The notes under the pieces: generated by a model | Seen by the model: only the letters and a program-made list of their open reading frames with translations | The model's database searches: none | What the model was told of the DNA's origin: nothing | From: Treponema sp. UBA1233 | GTDB lineage: Bacteria; Spirochaetota; Spirochaetia; Treponematales; Treponemataceae | Assembly (NCBI GenBank): GCA_002309305.1 | Contig: DBWR01000063.1 | Coordinates: 51,015 to 77,975 of the forward strand | Length of the DNA stretch: 26,961 nucleotides | Direction: 5' to 3' | Shown: positions 1-6,755 of the stretch, piece by piece | How the letters are laid out: the number at the start of each line of letters is the position of its first letter | Numbering within the stretch: the first letter of the stretch is position 1 | Position numbers and translations under genes: made by a program

Positions 1-1967
1 TTCAGCTCGGCATACATGATGTTGTTGTATATGTGGCGAAGCAGCGTCATAACCGCCGGTATGTTGTTTTCCATGTGCGGAACCTCAACATACGAGACGG
101 CCCCTCCCGGTGACAGCTGCTGGAATTCTGATTCAAATGTAAGCTTTGTAAATGCATCGATTTTTTCGGTTACATTTACATGATAGCTGTTGGTGATATA
201 GTTTTTGTCGGTAACACCCGGAATGATTCCGAAACGCTTTTTAAGGCACTTTGCAAACTTGTATGTCGTGCTTTCAAGCGGAGTTCCGTAAACTGAATAG
301 TCGATGTGCTCCTCTTCCTTCCATTTCTTGCAGGCATCGTTTAAGGCATGCATTACCCTGAGTGCAAAAGGCTTACCTGCATCGCTTGTGTGGGATTCAC
401 CAGTCATGTAACGGACACACTCACAAAGGCCTGCATATCCAAGGCTGATTGTTGAATATCCGTTGTAAAGGAGCTTGTCGATAACCTCACCTTTCTTAAG
501 GCGTGCAAGAGCTCCGTTCTGCCATAGGATTGGAGCGGCATCACTCTTTGTACCGATGAGCCTCTTGTGGCGGATCTGGAGTGCCCTGTGGCAGAGTTCC
601 AGACGTTCACCCATTATCTTCCAGAACTGTTCCTCATCTCCACCTGATGAACAGGCTACATCAACAAGATTAAGCGTTACGACACCCTGGTTAAAGCGTC
701 CGTAGTACTTTGGCTTTCCGTTTTCCGGATCGATGTAAGGAGTCAGGAAAGAGCGGCATCCCATACATGGATAGCAGTTTCCGTTTCCATTCTTGTCCAC
801 CTTTAGTTCCAGCATCTTTTTTTCGGAGATGTAATCGGGAACCATGCGACGGGCTGTACACTTTGCGGCCATTTCAGTGAGGTAGTAGTATCTTGAATTC
901 TCTTCTATATTGTCCGGCTCGAGTACGTAAATCAGCTTGGGGAATGCAGGGGTAATCCATGCACCCTTTTCGTTCTTTACGCCCTGATAGCGCTGTTTGA
1001 GAACTTCTTCGATTATAAGTGCAAGGTCGGCTTTTTCCTGCTCGTTCTTTGCCTCATTCAGGTACATGAATACAGTGACAAAAGGAGCCTGACCGTTGGT
1101 GGTCATAAGGGTGATTACCTGATACTGGATTGTCTGTACACCGCGGGTAATCTCATTGCGGAGCTGGCGTTCCACCATGAACTTGAACTGCTGCTCGTCC
1201 AGCTCCATACCGAGTTCCTGCATGGTCTGACGGACATCCTTTTCTATCTTCTTGCGGCTTACGTCAACAAAAGGTGCAAGGTGAGAAAGGGAAATGCTCT
1301 GTCCGCCGTACTGGCAGCTGGCTACCTGTGCGATAATCTGTGTGGCAATGTTGCATGCAGTAGAGAATGAATGGGGACGGTCAATTCTTGTTCCGCTGAT
1401 TACAGTTCCGTTCTGGAGCATGTCCTCAAGGTTTACAAGGTCGCAGTTGTGCATGTGCTGTGCAAAATAGTCCGCGTCGTGGAAATGGATGATTCCCTCA
1501 TCGTGTGCGCGTGCAATCTCCGGGTCTAGCAAAAAGCGGCGTGTAATGTCCTTGGAAACTTCTCCAGCCATATAGTCACGCTGAACGGAAACAACAGTCG
1601 GGTTCTTGTTGGAATTCTCCTGTTTGACTTCCTCGTTGTTTTCTTCCAGAAGAGTAAGAATCTGCTTGTCTGTAGTATTGGACTTACGCATGAGCTCGTG
1701 GCGGAAACGGTAAGTAATGTAAAGCTTGGCAACCTCGTAGGCTCCGTGCTCCATGATTCCCGTCTCAACCAGATCCTGAATATCCTCAACATTCAGGGCA
1801 TGACCTTCTTTGTGGCACTGAATCTCTATGTCATCAACAATAGATTGTATGCTTGACTCAGAAAGTCTTCTGTTACTTCCCACCTGTTCATTTGCTTTTC
1901 TTATAGCAGTAACGATTTTTTCGCGGTCAAAAATTACTTCTGCGCCGCTGCGTTTGATGATCTTCAT
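1..1967 (-). CDS. nrdD: Anaerobic (class III) ribonucleoside-triphosphate reductase, partial
   Basis: Reduces ribonucleotides to deoxyribonucleotides without oxygen through a glycyl radical set by an NrdG activase. The first 655 codons are present; the C-terminus, including the glycyl-radical loop, lies before the window start. Residues 1 to about 90 form an ATP-cone (starts MKIIKRSGAEVIFDREKI), the allosteric nucleotide domain. The catalytic barrel follows, with the conserved HMHNCDL motif (Cys175) and CMGCRSFL (Cys404, the expected thiyl position). Start: ATG at 1967 preceded by an AGGTCGAGGGG purine tract. No continuous frame competes on the other strand. The upstream region has a good promoter and an NrdR box, so repression by NrdR is expected. 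Identity is very secure; only the 3' end is unseen, and an nrdG gene would be expected beyond the left edge. Confidence 0.97.
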   Translation of the reverse strand, partial: MKIIKRSGAEVIFDREKIVTAIRKANEQVGSNRRLSESSIQSIVDDIEIQCHKEGHALNVEDIQDLVETGIMEHGAYEVAKLYITYRFRHELMRKSNTTDKQILTLLEENNEEVKQENSNKNPTVVSVQRDYMAGEVSKDITRRFLLDPEIARAHDEGIIHFHDADYFAQHMHNCDLVNLEDMLQNGTVISGTRIDRPHSFSTACNIATQIIAQVASCQYGGQSISLSHLAPFVDVSRKKIEKDVRQTMQELGMELDEQQFKFMVERQLRNEITRGVQTIQYQVITLMTTNGQAPFVTVFMYLNEAKNEQEKADLALIIEEVLKQRYQGVKNEKGAWITPAFPKLIYVLEPDNIEENSRYYYLTEMAAKCTARRMVPDYISEKKMLELKVDKNGNGNCYPCMGCRSFLTPYIDPENGKPKYYGRFNQGVVTLNLVDVACSSGGDEEQFWKIMGERLELCHRALQIRHKRLIGTKSDAAPILWQNGALARLKKGEVIDKLLYNGYSTISLGYAGLCECVRYMTGESHTSDAGKPFALRVMHALNDACKKWKEEEHIDYSVYGTPLESTTYKFAKCLKKRFGIIPGVTDKNYITNSYHVNVTEKIDAFTKLTFESEFQQLSPGGAVSYVEVPHMENNIPAVMTLLRHIYNNIMYAEL

Positions 1968-1990
1968 CCCCTCGACCTCATTTTACAATA

Positions 1991-2006
1991 ACACCATATA
2001 TAGTGT
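1991..2006. promoter_or_regulatory. NrdR box
   Basis: The 16 bp ACACCATATATAGTGT match the NrdR consensus acaCwAtATaTwGtgt at all but one position. The site covers the -10 hexamer of the nrdD promoter, the expected place for repression by the dATP/ATP-sensing NrdR. NrdR boxes usually come in pairs about three helical turns apart. No second good copy is seen at that distance; a weak one (11 of 16) lies at 2109-2124. Confidence 0.75.
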
Positions 2007-2023
2007 AGTTTCCAACAGGTCAA
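1995..2023 (-). promoter_or_regulatory. nrdD promoter
   Basis: On the minus strand TTGACC (2018-2023) and TATATG (1995-2000) are separated by 17 nt. The -10 box lies about 27 nt before the nrdD ATG, leaving a short leader with a Shine-Dalgarno. Hexamers were matched by eye. Confidence 0.6.
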
Positions 2024-2278
2024 CGACCCCACCAATTAATTTATCGGCAGGTAAGAGAGTAACTTTGTTGAAATTTTCCGCTAGATGTGGTGGATTTATG
2101 GTTATAGTCTACTAGGGATAGTGTAATAAGTCAATATCAAAAAAAGCGCATATTTTCGTCCCAGAAAGGCTAAAATAGCGTCTCTTTGGGTTTTGTTCAA
2201 CTTTTACGGGTACAAATTTTTTTTAAAAATTTTTCATGCCGTATTGGTCAAATAAACCCCAGTTTTTAGGATACAGAT
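2024..2278. other. Intergenic, no gene seen
   Basis: AT-rich stretch between the nrdD promoter and the structured element at 2279. An open frame on the plus strand here has no ribosome site and runs across the NrdR box and the nrdD start, so I do not call it. Apart from the weak NrdR-like match at 2109-2124 I see nothing in it. Confidence 0.5.
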
Positions 2279-2357
2279 GCAAGCTTTCGCTTGCTAACGA
2301 GTTTTGATTTGCTCGCGAAAGCTCGCATTTTTCCTTCGGAAAAAGCATCAAAACTCG
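2279..2357 (-). repeat. Nested inverted-repeat element after the DUF1566-like gene (possible terminator)
   Basis: Several stems lie side by side. GCAAGC/GCTTGC (2279-2294) gives a GAAA tetraloop on the minus strand. An 11-bp perfect outer pair CGAGTTTTGAT (2298-2308) and ATCAAAACTCG (2347-2357) encloses GCTCGC-GAAA-GCTCGC (2311-2326) and a TTTTTCC/GGAAAAA hairpin (2328-2344). It starts 4 nt after the stop codon of the minus-strand gene. It could end that transcript, but there is no clean U-tract after the outer stem, so a structured RNA or dispersed repeat is equally possible. Confidence 0.55.
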
Positions 2358-2360
2358 AAT

Positions 2361-2942
2361 TTAAAAGGCGTGAATCGCTCTGACAAGGTATTTAGAATTT
2401 TTTGAATCAATTGTGGCAGTTTTGTTCTTTCTGGCCCATGCAGAACCCTCCCCTTCCTCGGAAGAAGACCAGTAGAAGTCCTTGCTGGTGCATTTGAGCT
2501 GTTCAAGAGTAAGGTTTTTGAATATGAGCTTGAGTTCGTCGGATGAAGGCAGGTACCAGTCTCCGGCGCTTGTTGTCTTGGTTGAATAAACGGAACATGC
2601 AAAGGCGGCACAGTTTTCTTTGGTCAGTTCTTCGGGGCACAAACCCGCATTGGCAATAAGGAAAGTGTTTGCCTTACCCGCACCGATGCTGTAGATGTCG
2701 TCCAAATCCTCAAGGAAGCTGGCCGTAGAAGGAATCCATGTCGTTGAGCCCAAATCTTCAGGACTCACTTCCAGATAATGGCAGATTTGAACAGAGCCCA
2801 TTCCATCGTCCACCTCGAACCCTTCCACACTCTTGTAGAAGACAATGCCGCCACCGGGACCAATGTCACCTATGGAATAAGACTTGGCGAAAAGGGGTGT
2901 CAAAGCCGCAAATAACAGGGTGCAAAGCAAAAACTTTTTCAT
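2361..2942 (-). CDS. Exported DUF1566-like (Lcl C-terminal-type) protein
   Basis: 193 residues with a signal peptide (MKKFLLCTLLFAALTPLFAKS, no lipobox), so probably periplasmic or surface. Residues 25-36 read GDIGPGGGIVFY, and DWYLPSSDEL (128-137) and YWSSSE (157-162) follow. This is the layout of the DUF1566/fibrobacter-major-domain-like group common in treponemes, thought to act in surface or carbohydrate contexts; the molecular role is unknown. Start: ATG at 2942, 7 nt after GGAGG; an upstream in-frame ATG at 3020 has neither a ribosome site nor a signal sequence. It follows the SH3b gene by 83 nt on the same strand, so they may be co-transcribed. Confidence 0.8.
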   Translation of the reverse strand: MKKFLLCTLLFAALTPLFAKSYSIGDIGPGGGIVFYKSVEGFEVDDGMGSVQICHYLEVSPEDLGSTTWIPSTASFLEDLDDIYSIGAGKANTFLIANAGLCPEELTKENCAAFACSVYSTKTTSAGDWYLPSSDELKLIFKNLTLEQLKCTSKDFYWSSSEEGEGSAWARKNKTATIDSKNSKYLVRAIHAF

Positions 2943-3025
2943 ATAAAGGCCTCCATCAACTTCCATTATATCGGCAAAAGCAGGGCGTGAAAAGTAGGGA
3001 ATAACGCTGCAGTCCGACAAAAAAC

Positions 3026-3901
3026 TTACCGTTGTGAACAGATTGCAGACCAGTACTCGTCATACTGTTTTTCGTAAGGGGTTCCTTTTGCGTCGACTCC
3101 ATATTTGATCAGTATTCCTGCGACCTTGGCCTTTTCTTCTTCGGTGTATGTATGGCTGTATGGGTTTTCTAAAAAAATCGCTTCATAAATGCTTTTACCT
3201 GAATAATCCCCATAAACAAAATTCCTGATGTTAGCGTCTTCATCCAGACGATAGCTCATGGCATCTATATAAGGCTCATAGTATTTGCCGTCAATCTGAA
3301 TCCTGTTTTCACTGATGATTTTCAGCTTATATGTTACAGTATATTCATCTGAAACCCCATATTCATCGTAAAATTTTCCCCTGATGGTCAGCTGATTAAC
3401 GTTCTTTATAGAGTATTCCCCTGTGTCCCCTCCACCGGCGGCCAATTTGCAAAAGGCGAATATTCCATCCTGTCTGAACTCCTTGATGAATGAAGAGCCT
3501 TCTTCCCTCCAGATTTTTGACGCAAGCAAATTTTTTACGTCAGCGGGCGAATTCAAATCATATTTGACCTTTTCTTCCGACAGATACCCGCCGAACACCC
3601 AGCCATATTCGGGATTTTCACCCTTCCATTCGTAGGCAGGAAGCAGGATTTTTACCCAATTGTCCTTTATTCCGTCGATTTTCGTTTCCTTACCAACTTC
3701 AATTATCTTTACAGGAAGAGCGTTCGGCAAACCGCAAACCCTCTTGGCCGACAAACTCGGTTCATTCCTTACCCGCAGCCCTTCCAGTGAATCCACATAC
3801 ATCGTATTCACCAGTTTTTGATTCTTAAAGTATTTATTTGTTCCGGCATAAAGCGGTAATAAAGCAAGCAAAACCAATATGGCCATAAAAGACTTTTTCA
3901 T
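3026..3901 (-). CDS. Exported SH3b-domain protein
   Basis: 291 residues. A signal peptide (MKKSFMAILVLLALLPLYAG) is followed by a bacterial SH3 domain at about residues 34-108, with the treponemal signature GLRVRNEPSLSAKRV and GWVFGGYLSEE. Such domains bind peptidoglycan or cell-wall peptides. The remaining ~180 residues have no family I recognise; they look like a mixed beta fold followed by an ankyrin-like tail (KVAGILIKYGVDAKGTPY). Start: ATG at 3901 with GGAGG 10 nt upstream; an ATG at 3916 overlaps that Shine-Dalgarno and is less likely. Probably a periplasmic wall-associated protein of unknown role. Confidence 0.8.
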   Translation of the reverse strand: MKKSFMAILVLLALLPLYAGTNKYFKNQKLVNTMYVDSLEGLRVRNEPSLSAKRVCGLPNALPVKIIEVGKETKIDGIKDNWVKILLPAYEWKGENPEYGWVFGGYLSEEKVKYDLNSPADVKNLLASKIWREEGSSFIKEFRQDGIFAFCKLAAGGGDTGEYSIKNVNQLTIRGKFYDEYGVSDEYTVTYKLKIISENRIQIDGKYYEPYIDAMSYRLDEDANIRNFVYGDYSGKSIYEAIFLENPYSHTYTEEEKAKVAGILIKYGVDAKGTPYEKQYDEYWSAICSQR

Positions 3902-3942
3902 CCTGACAACCTCCATGAAAATATAACAAATTTGCAGCTAAA

Positions 3943-3958
3943 AAGTATACAAGGGAAG
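3943..3958. repeat. Short direct repeat, copy 1
   Basis: AAGTATACAAGGGAAG recurs with one base deleted at 4492-4506. The two copies flank the MntA/HepT remnant locus. Confidence 0.5.
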
Positions 3959-4019
3959 CTCAATGATGGGGGAATTTCTTTATTTATCGTAAAACGACAA
4001 TTAATTAGGTAAAAAATTC

Positions 4020-4142
4020 TTATAAATCAAAGAAATCCGGCTCAGATTGCTCACATTTTGTAAGAAGCAAGGAAGATTTGCTAACAAGTACATCAATTTT
4101 TGAAATCTCAAGATTTATCTTTTCTTTTGCAATTTCATCCAA
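4020..4142 (-). pseudogene. Truncated HepT-like (HEPN) toxin remnant
   Basis: A 40-codon frame follows the nucleotidyltransferase gene, overlapping its end by a few bases. It starts at a TTG (4142) and ends with TAA at 4022-4020. The peptide (MDEIAKEKINLEISKIDVLV..., ending EPDFFDL) resembles the first helix of HepT-like HEPN RNases that partner MntA antitoxins. The helical remainder and the catalytic RXXXXH motif are missing, and no continuation is visible in other frames downstream. A broken toxin gene is inferred. The family match is from memory of the group, not an alignment. Confidence 0.55.
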
Positions 4143-4407
4143 TTTTACGCAATTCTCCTGCCCTTTTGAGCAAGTCAAAGAAATCCGGTTGATAGTCAAA
4201 ATCGACCAAATCCACTGGTATTTTCAAGGCCTCTTCCAAGTCAGAATGCATTCTGAAAAACAACTTGCCTGGCAAGCCCTTTACGCCCAAATCAACATCT
4301 GACGTTGCGTGATTTTTTCCAGTTGCCTGTGAGCCGAAAAGATAAATCTCGGTGCAACCGGCATTTTTGAGGATATTCGCTGCCTTAGAAAGTTTTTCCG
4401 CATTCAT
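4135..4407 (-). CDS. MntA-type nucleotidyltransferase antitoxin
   Basis: A 90-residue minimal nucleotidyltransferase. YLFGSQATGKNHATSDVDLGV (about residues 22-42) holds the GSx(9-10)DxD signature with both metal-binding acids; a third acid is likely in PVDLVDFD. In MntA/HepT modules this enzyme AMPylates the HEPN RNase and blocks it. Here the partner immediately downstream is reduced to 40 codons, so the antitoxin appears orphaned or serves a toxin elsewhere. No Shine-Dalgarno precedes the ATG. An extended -10 (TGGTATACT) ends 7 nt before it, suggesting a leaderless mRNA. Confidence 0.8.
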   Translation of the reverse strand: MNAEKLSKAANILKNAGCTEIYLFGSQATGKNHATSDVDLGVKGLPGKLFFRMHSDLEEALKIPVDLVDFDYQPDFFDLLKRAGELRKIG

Positions 4408-4414
4408 GCTTTTG

Positions 4415-4423
4415 AGTATACCA
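4415..4423 (-). promoter_or_regulatory. Extended -10 promoter of the MntA-like gene
   Basis: On the minus strand TGG-TATACT ends 7 nt before the ATG at 4407. Transcription would start at or next to the start codon. Confidence 0.55.
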
Positions 4424-4491
4424 TATTTTTTTATATAATCATAGGTTAGAAATGAAAAAAGATAAAAAATGGCTTACCGTTTTATAGCCGG

Positions 4492-4506
4492 AAGTATACA
4501 AGGAAG
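4492..4506. repeat. Short direct repeat, copy 2
   Basis: AAGTATACAAGGAAG matches 3943-3958 apart from one missing G. The rest of 4424-4560 is AT-rich and shows nothing else. Confidence 0.5.
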
Positions 4507-4563
4507 AGCATCATTTATGCAATTTGTATACCCGACTACTCAATTTACATAATTTTTTTACTG

Positions 4564-4637
4564 ATAAAAAAAACACCCGCCCCGAGTAACATATCCCCAA
4601 GGTGGATGCCGTCATGCGTACCGTTGCTGGCTGCGAC
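4564..4637 (-). terminator. Likely 3' end region of the lipoprotein mRNA, GC-rich with a T8 tract
   Basis: On the minus strand the lipoprotein stop is followed by about 65 nt of GC-richer sequence ending CGGGGCGGGTG and then eight Ts (4564-4571), so transcription probably ends here. A stem CACC...GGGTG is weak. The sequence CAGCAACGGTACGCATGACGG is unlike its AT-rich surroundings and recalls the 3' half of a small signal-recognition-particle RNA. That resemblance is from memory only. Confidence 0.4.
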
Positions 4638-5045
4638 TTATTGCTGCTTGGTTATTGTGAAAGGCTCGCCAGAATCGAAAGTTATAGACCATGTTGTTGT
4701 ACTAGTTTTGGTACCTGAAACAGTATAGGTAGTCCCATCTCCAAGAGTAAAACTTCCCGAAAGATTGTCTCCCTCTACCGTAAAAGTTCCGTTACCACTT
4801 CTTCCCGCGCTACTGGTCCAAGAAATCGTTCCCTCTGGAGCGAATGTATAACGGTTCCAACTGTTATGAGATCCAGTAGAATAATACTCATACGTTCCAT
4901 CCAGATAGATTGTAGTTTGTGTAGCACTGTTTCCAGATGAAGAACTGGAAGAGTCATCCCCGGAGTTTGGGTGAGAACATGCAGTGAATGCAAGGGCCAG
5001 TGCGAGTGCCGTAAGAATTGCGGCGAATTTTGAAATTTTTTTCAT
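4638..5045 (-). CDS. Small serine-rich lipoprotein
   Basis: 135 residues. MKKISKFAAILTALALALA is a signal sequence ending in the lipobox FTAC (Cys23), then a Ser-rich linker (residues 30-39) and a domain rich in Thr, Ser, Gly and aromatic residues, probably all-beta. Such proteins are abundant in treponemes and sit in the inner or outer membrane; the role is unknown. Start: ATG at 5045 with GGAG 10 nt upstream. The frame stays open upstream to 5195, but only through the hairpins at 5073-5150, which is not real coding. Confidence 0.8.
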   Translation of the reverse strand: MKKISKFAAILTALALALAFTACSHPNSGDDSSSSSSGNSATQTTIYLDGTYEYYSTGSHNSWNRYTFAPEGTISWTSSAGRSGNGTFTVEGDNLSGSFTLGDGTTYTVSGTKTSTTTWSITFDSGEPFTITKQQ

Positions 5046-5072
5046 TTGAGTATCTCCTCGATGTAAATAAAT

Positions 5073-5110
5073 TTTGTGCGCGGACGAGCAAAGCGAAGTC
5101 CGCGCACAAA
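5073..5110. repeat. Hairpin 1 upstream of hipBA
   Basis: A perfect 13-bp inverted repeat, TTTGTGCGCGGAC and GTCCGCGCACAAA, with a 12-nt loop GAGCAAAGCGAA. Its right arm shares CAAA with hairpin 2. Confidence 0.85.
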
Positions 5111-5130
5111 GGGATCTGTCAACCCCTTTG
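5107..5130. repeat. Hairpin 2, overlapping hairpins 1 and 3
   Basis: CAAAGGG (5107-5113) and CCCTTTG (5124-5130) pair across a 10-nt loop. The left arm reuses the end of hairpin 1 and the right arm the start of hairpin 3, so it cannot form fully together with either. Confidence 0.6.
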
Positions 5131-5150
5131 TGAAGTGTACACTTCACAAA
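5127..5150. repeat. 24-bp perfect palindrome (hairpin 3)
   Basis: TTTGTGAAGTGT followed directly by ACACTTCACAAA, a perfect palindrome with no loop. It borders the first hipB operator candidate. Confidence 0.85.
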
Positions 5151-5170
5151 TTTTTCCCGAACGGTAAAAA
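5151..5170. promoter_or_regulatory. hipB operator candidate 1
   Basis: TTTTTCCCG-AA-CGGTAAAAA is a near-palindrome with 8 of 9 arm pairs. It has the same core, TTCCCGAACGG, as the site at 5203-5216. Confidence 0.6.
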
Positions 5171-5202
5171 TCAATGCAAAATGTGGAAATTTCATCTAGA
5201 TT

Positions 5203-5216
5203 TTCCCGAACGGGAA
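5203..5216. promoter_or_regulatory. hipB operator candidate 2
   Basis: TTCCCG-AA-CGGGAA, a perfect inverted repeat with a 2-nt spacer, sits in the -35/-10 spacer just upstream of the -10 box. Its centre is 49 bp from candidate 1. Autorepression by the HipB-like protein, alone or with HipA, is the usual arrangement. Confidence 0.65.
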
Positions 5217-5225
5217 TGTTATAAT
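5217..5225 (+). promoter_or_regulatory. Extended -10 promoter of hipBA
   Basis: TGT-TATAAT ends 6 nt before the ATG at 5232, with no Shine-Dalgarno between. A leaderless mRNA is predicted. Confidence 0.6.
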
Positions 5226-5231
5226 AATTTT

Positions 5232-5465
5232 ATGAAAATTCATGATATGGAATCTGTTTCCAAACTCATAAAGGAAAGGCGCAAAAGCCTTGGACTCACT
5301 CAAGCCCAAACAGCAGACCTCTGCAATGTGGGAAAGAGGTTCTTTTCTGAACTGGAAAACGCAAAACCAACGCTACAGGCCGGCAAAGTATTCCATTGTC
5401 TGGAAATGCTCGGAATAAATCTGTACGGCATCTATCGCGAAAATGATTCGGAAGGGAATAAATGA
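5232..5465 (+). CDS. hipB: HipB-like XRE antitoxin/repressor
   Basis: 77 residues, nearly all helix-turn-helix. SVSKLIKERRKSLGLTQAQTADLCNVGKRFFSELENAKPT is a classic XRE/HipB fold, ending in the strand LYGIY. HipB proteins bind operator palindromes as dimers and neutralise HipA. I place the start at 5232: translation further upstream would cross the hairpins and operators. The ATG lies 6 nt after TATAAT; an ATG at 5247 is the alternative. Its stop overlaps the hipA start (ATGA), so the pair is translationally coupled. Confidence 0.85.
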   Translation: MKIHDMESVSKLIKERRKSLGLTQAQTADLCNVGKRFFSELENAKPTLQAGKVFHCLEMLGINLYGIYRENDSEGNK

Positions 5466-6697
5466 AACTTGACGTTTACTTGGGAAATGAAAAAACAGGA
5501 AGCCTCTTTTCTACCGACAACCGCGGAGTTGTCTTTGCTTATGATGAACAGTATCTTTCAAATCCAGCTGCAAAAAAACTTTCCGTCTCCCTTCCATTAC
5601 GGAAACAGGAATTCAGCCAAAAAGAATGCATCCCATTTTTTTCAGGACTCTTACCGGAAGAAGAATACCGGAGAAAAATAGCAGCCTATCTGCATGTCTC
5701 AGAAACAAGTACCCTCAAATTGCTTGAGGCTTTGGGCGGCGAGTGTGCGGGGCTTGTCACAATCACGTCGGAAGAAACCCCTCTTCTACAAAAACAGACA
5801 TATTCTTTTGATGATGAAAACTATGAGGAGCTGAGTGAAGAAAGACTAAATGCTTTCATACAGAACATGAATGAACGCCCCCTTATAAAAGCGGATGACA
5901 AACTGAGGCTTTCACTTGCGGGAGCTCAGGAAAAGCTGTCTCTTGCAAACATCAACGGTAAATGGCATCTTCCACTGAACGGTTCTCCGTCAACCCATAT
6001 TTTAAAACCAACAAGAAGCGGTACCCTTTCATCACTTGCACAAAATGAATATATCTGCATGAAACTTGCAGGCTTCTTGTCGTTAGATGTTCCGCCTGTT
6101 GATTTGATAAACCTAGCCGAAAAGGATGTATTTGTAGTCAAAAGATATGACAGACTGGCAAAAGACAAAACCATCCAGCGTCTTCATCAGGAGGATTTCT
6201 GCCAGGCTCTTGGACTTATGAGCGAACAAAAATATCAGGCAGACGGGGGTCCAGGAATTGCAGATATGTGCGCTCTCATAAAAAAAACATTTACTGTACC
6301 CGCTATTACAATAAAAAAGCTGCTCGGCTATGTCGTGTTCAATTATCTGATTGGGAACTGTGACTGCCACGGAAAAAACTATTCGATTTTATACGACGGG
6401 AAATCAATGAAACTTGCACCGTTATATGACGCAGTCTCAACAACGATTTATCCCGGCCTTAGCGATAAGCTATCTATGAAAATAGGAAAACAGTATGAAA
6501 TCAAAAAGGTCTCAAAGAATGATTTTTTCCAGATGGCACAGGAGCTTGATTTAAATCCATCAGCTATCTATTCCGTTTTTGATGCCTTTGCCACAAAACT
6601 AGACGATGCATTTGATAAACTTCTGGAAGATAAAAAAGTAAACGCTGATATTGCATCCCAACTTAAAAGCGGAATAAAAGAACGCATGGATATATAA
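5462..6697 (+). CDS. hipA: HipA-family serine/threonine kinase toxin
   Basis: 411 residues, full length. E. coli HipA phosphorylates glutamyl-tRNA synthetase, causing growth arrest and persistence; the target here is not known. Residues 1-100 are the N-terminal subdomain. LSLAGAQEKLSL (150-161) holds the phosphorylatable Ser151 of the Gly-rich loop, and THILKP (178-183) the ATP-binding lysine. NCDCHGKN (299-306) carries the catalytic Asp301 and Asn306, and LAPLYDAVST the metal-binding Asp323. All key residues are present, so the kinase looks active. Start: ATG at 5462, overlapping the hipB stop by 4 nt. Confidence 0.93.
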   Translation: MKLDVYLGNEKTGSLFSTDNRGVVFAYDEQYLSNPAAKKLSVSLPLRKQEFSQKECIPFFSGLLPEEEYRRKIAAYLHVSETSTLKLLEALGGECAGLVTITSEETPLLQKQTYSFDDENYEELSEERLNAFIQNMNERPLIKADDKLRLSLAGAQEKLSLANINGKWHLPLNGSPSTHILKPTRSGTLSSLAQNEYICMKLAGFLSLDVPPVDLINLAEKDVFVVKRYDRLAKDKTIQRLHQEDFCQALGLMSEQKYQADGGPGIADMCALIKKTFTVPAITIKKLLGYVVFNYLIGNCDCHGKNYSILYDGKSMKLAPLYDAVSTTIYPGLSDKLSMKIGKQYEIKKVSKNDFFQMAQELDLNPSAIYSVFDAFATKLDDAFDKLLEDKKVNADIASQLKSGIKERMDI

Positions 6698-6727
6698 AAA
6701 AAGGCCGTACGATATACGCACAGCCTT
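6696..6727 (-). terminator. Terminator of the metNIQ operon
   Basis: On the minus strand an 11-bp stem (AAGGCTGTGCG with CGTACGGCCTT, two G-U pairs, 5-nt loop) is followed by seven Ts. It overlaps the hipA stop codon and so sits between the convergent genes hipA and metQ. Confidence 0.8.
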
Positions 6728-6755
6728 CATTCATGCAATGTCTGTCAATATTCAA

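Noticed and set aside
1828..2115. Plus-strand open frame of 95 codons
   Set aside because: It runs over the nrdD start, promoter and NrdR box, has no ribosome site and an unconvincing protein.
5076..5231. N-terminal extension of the HipB-like protein
   Set aside because: The extra codons read through the hairpins, operators and -10 box; the helix-turn-helix begins after 5232.
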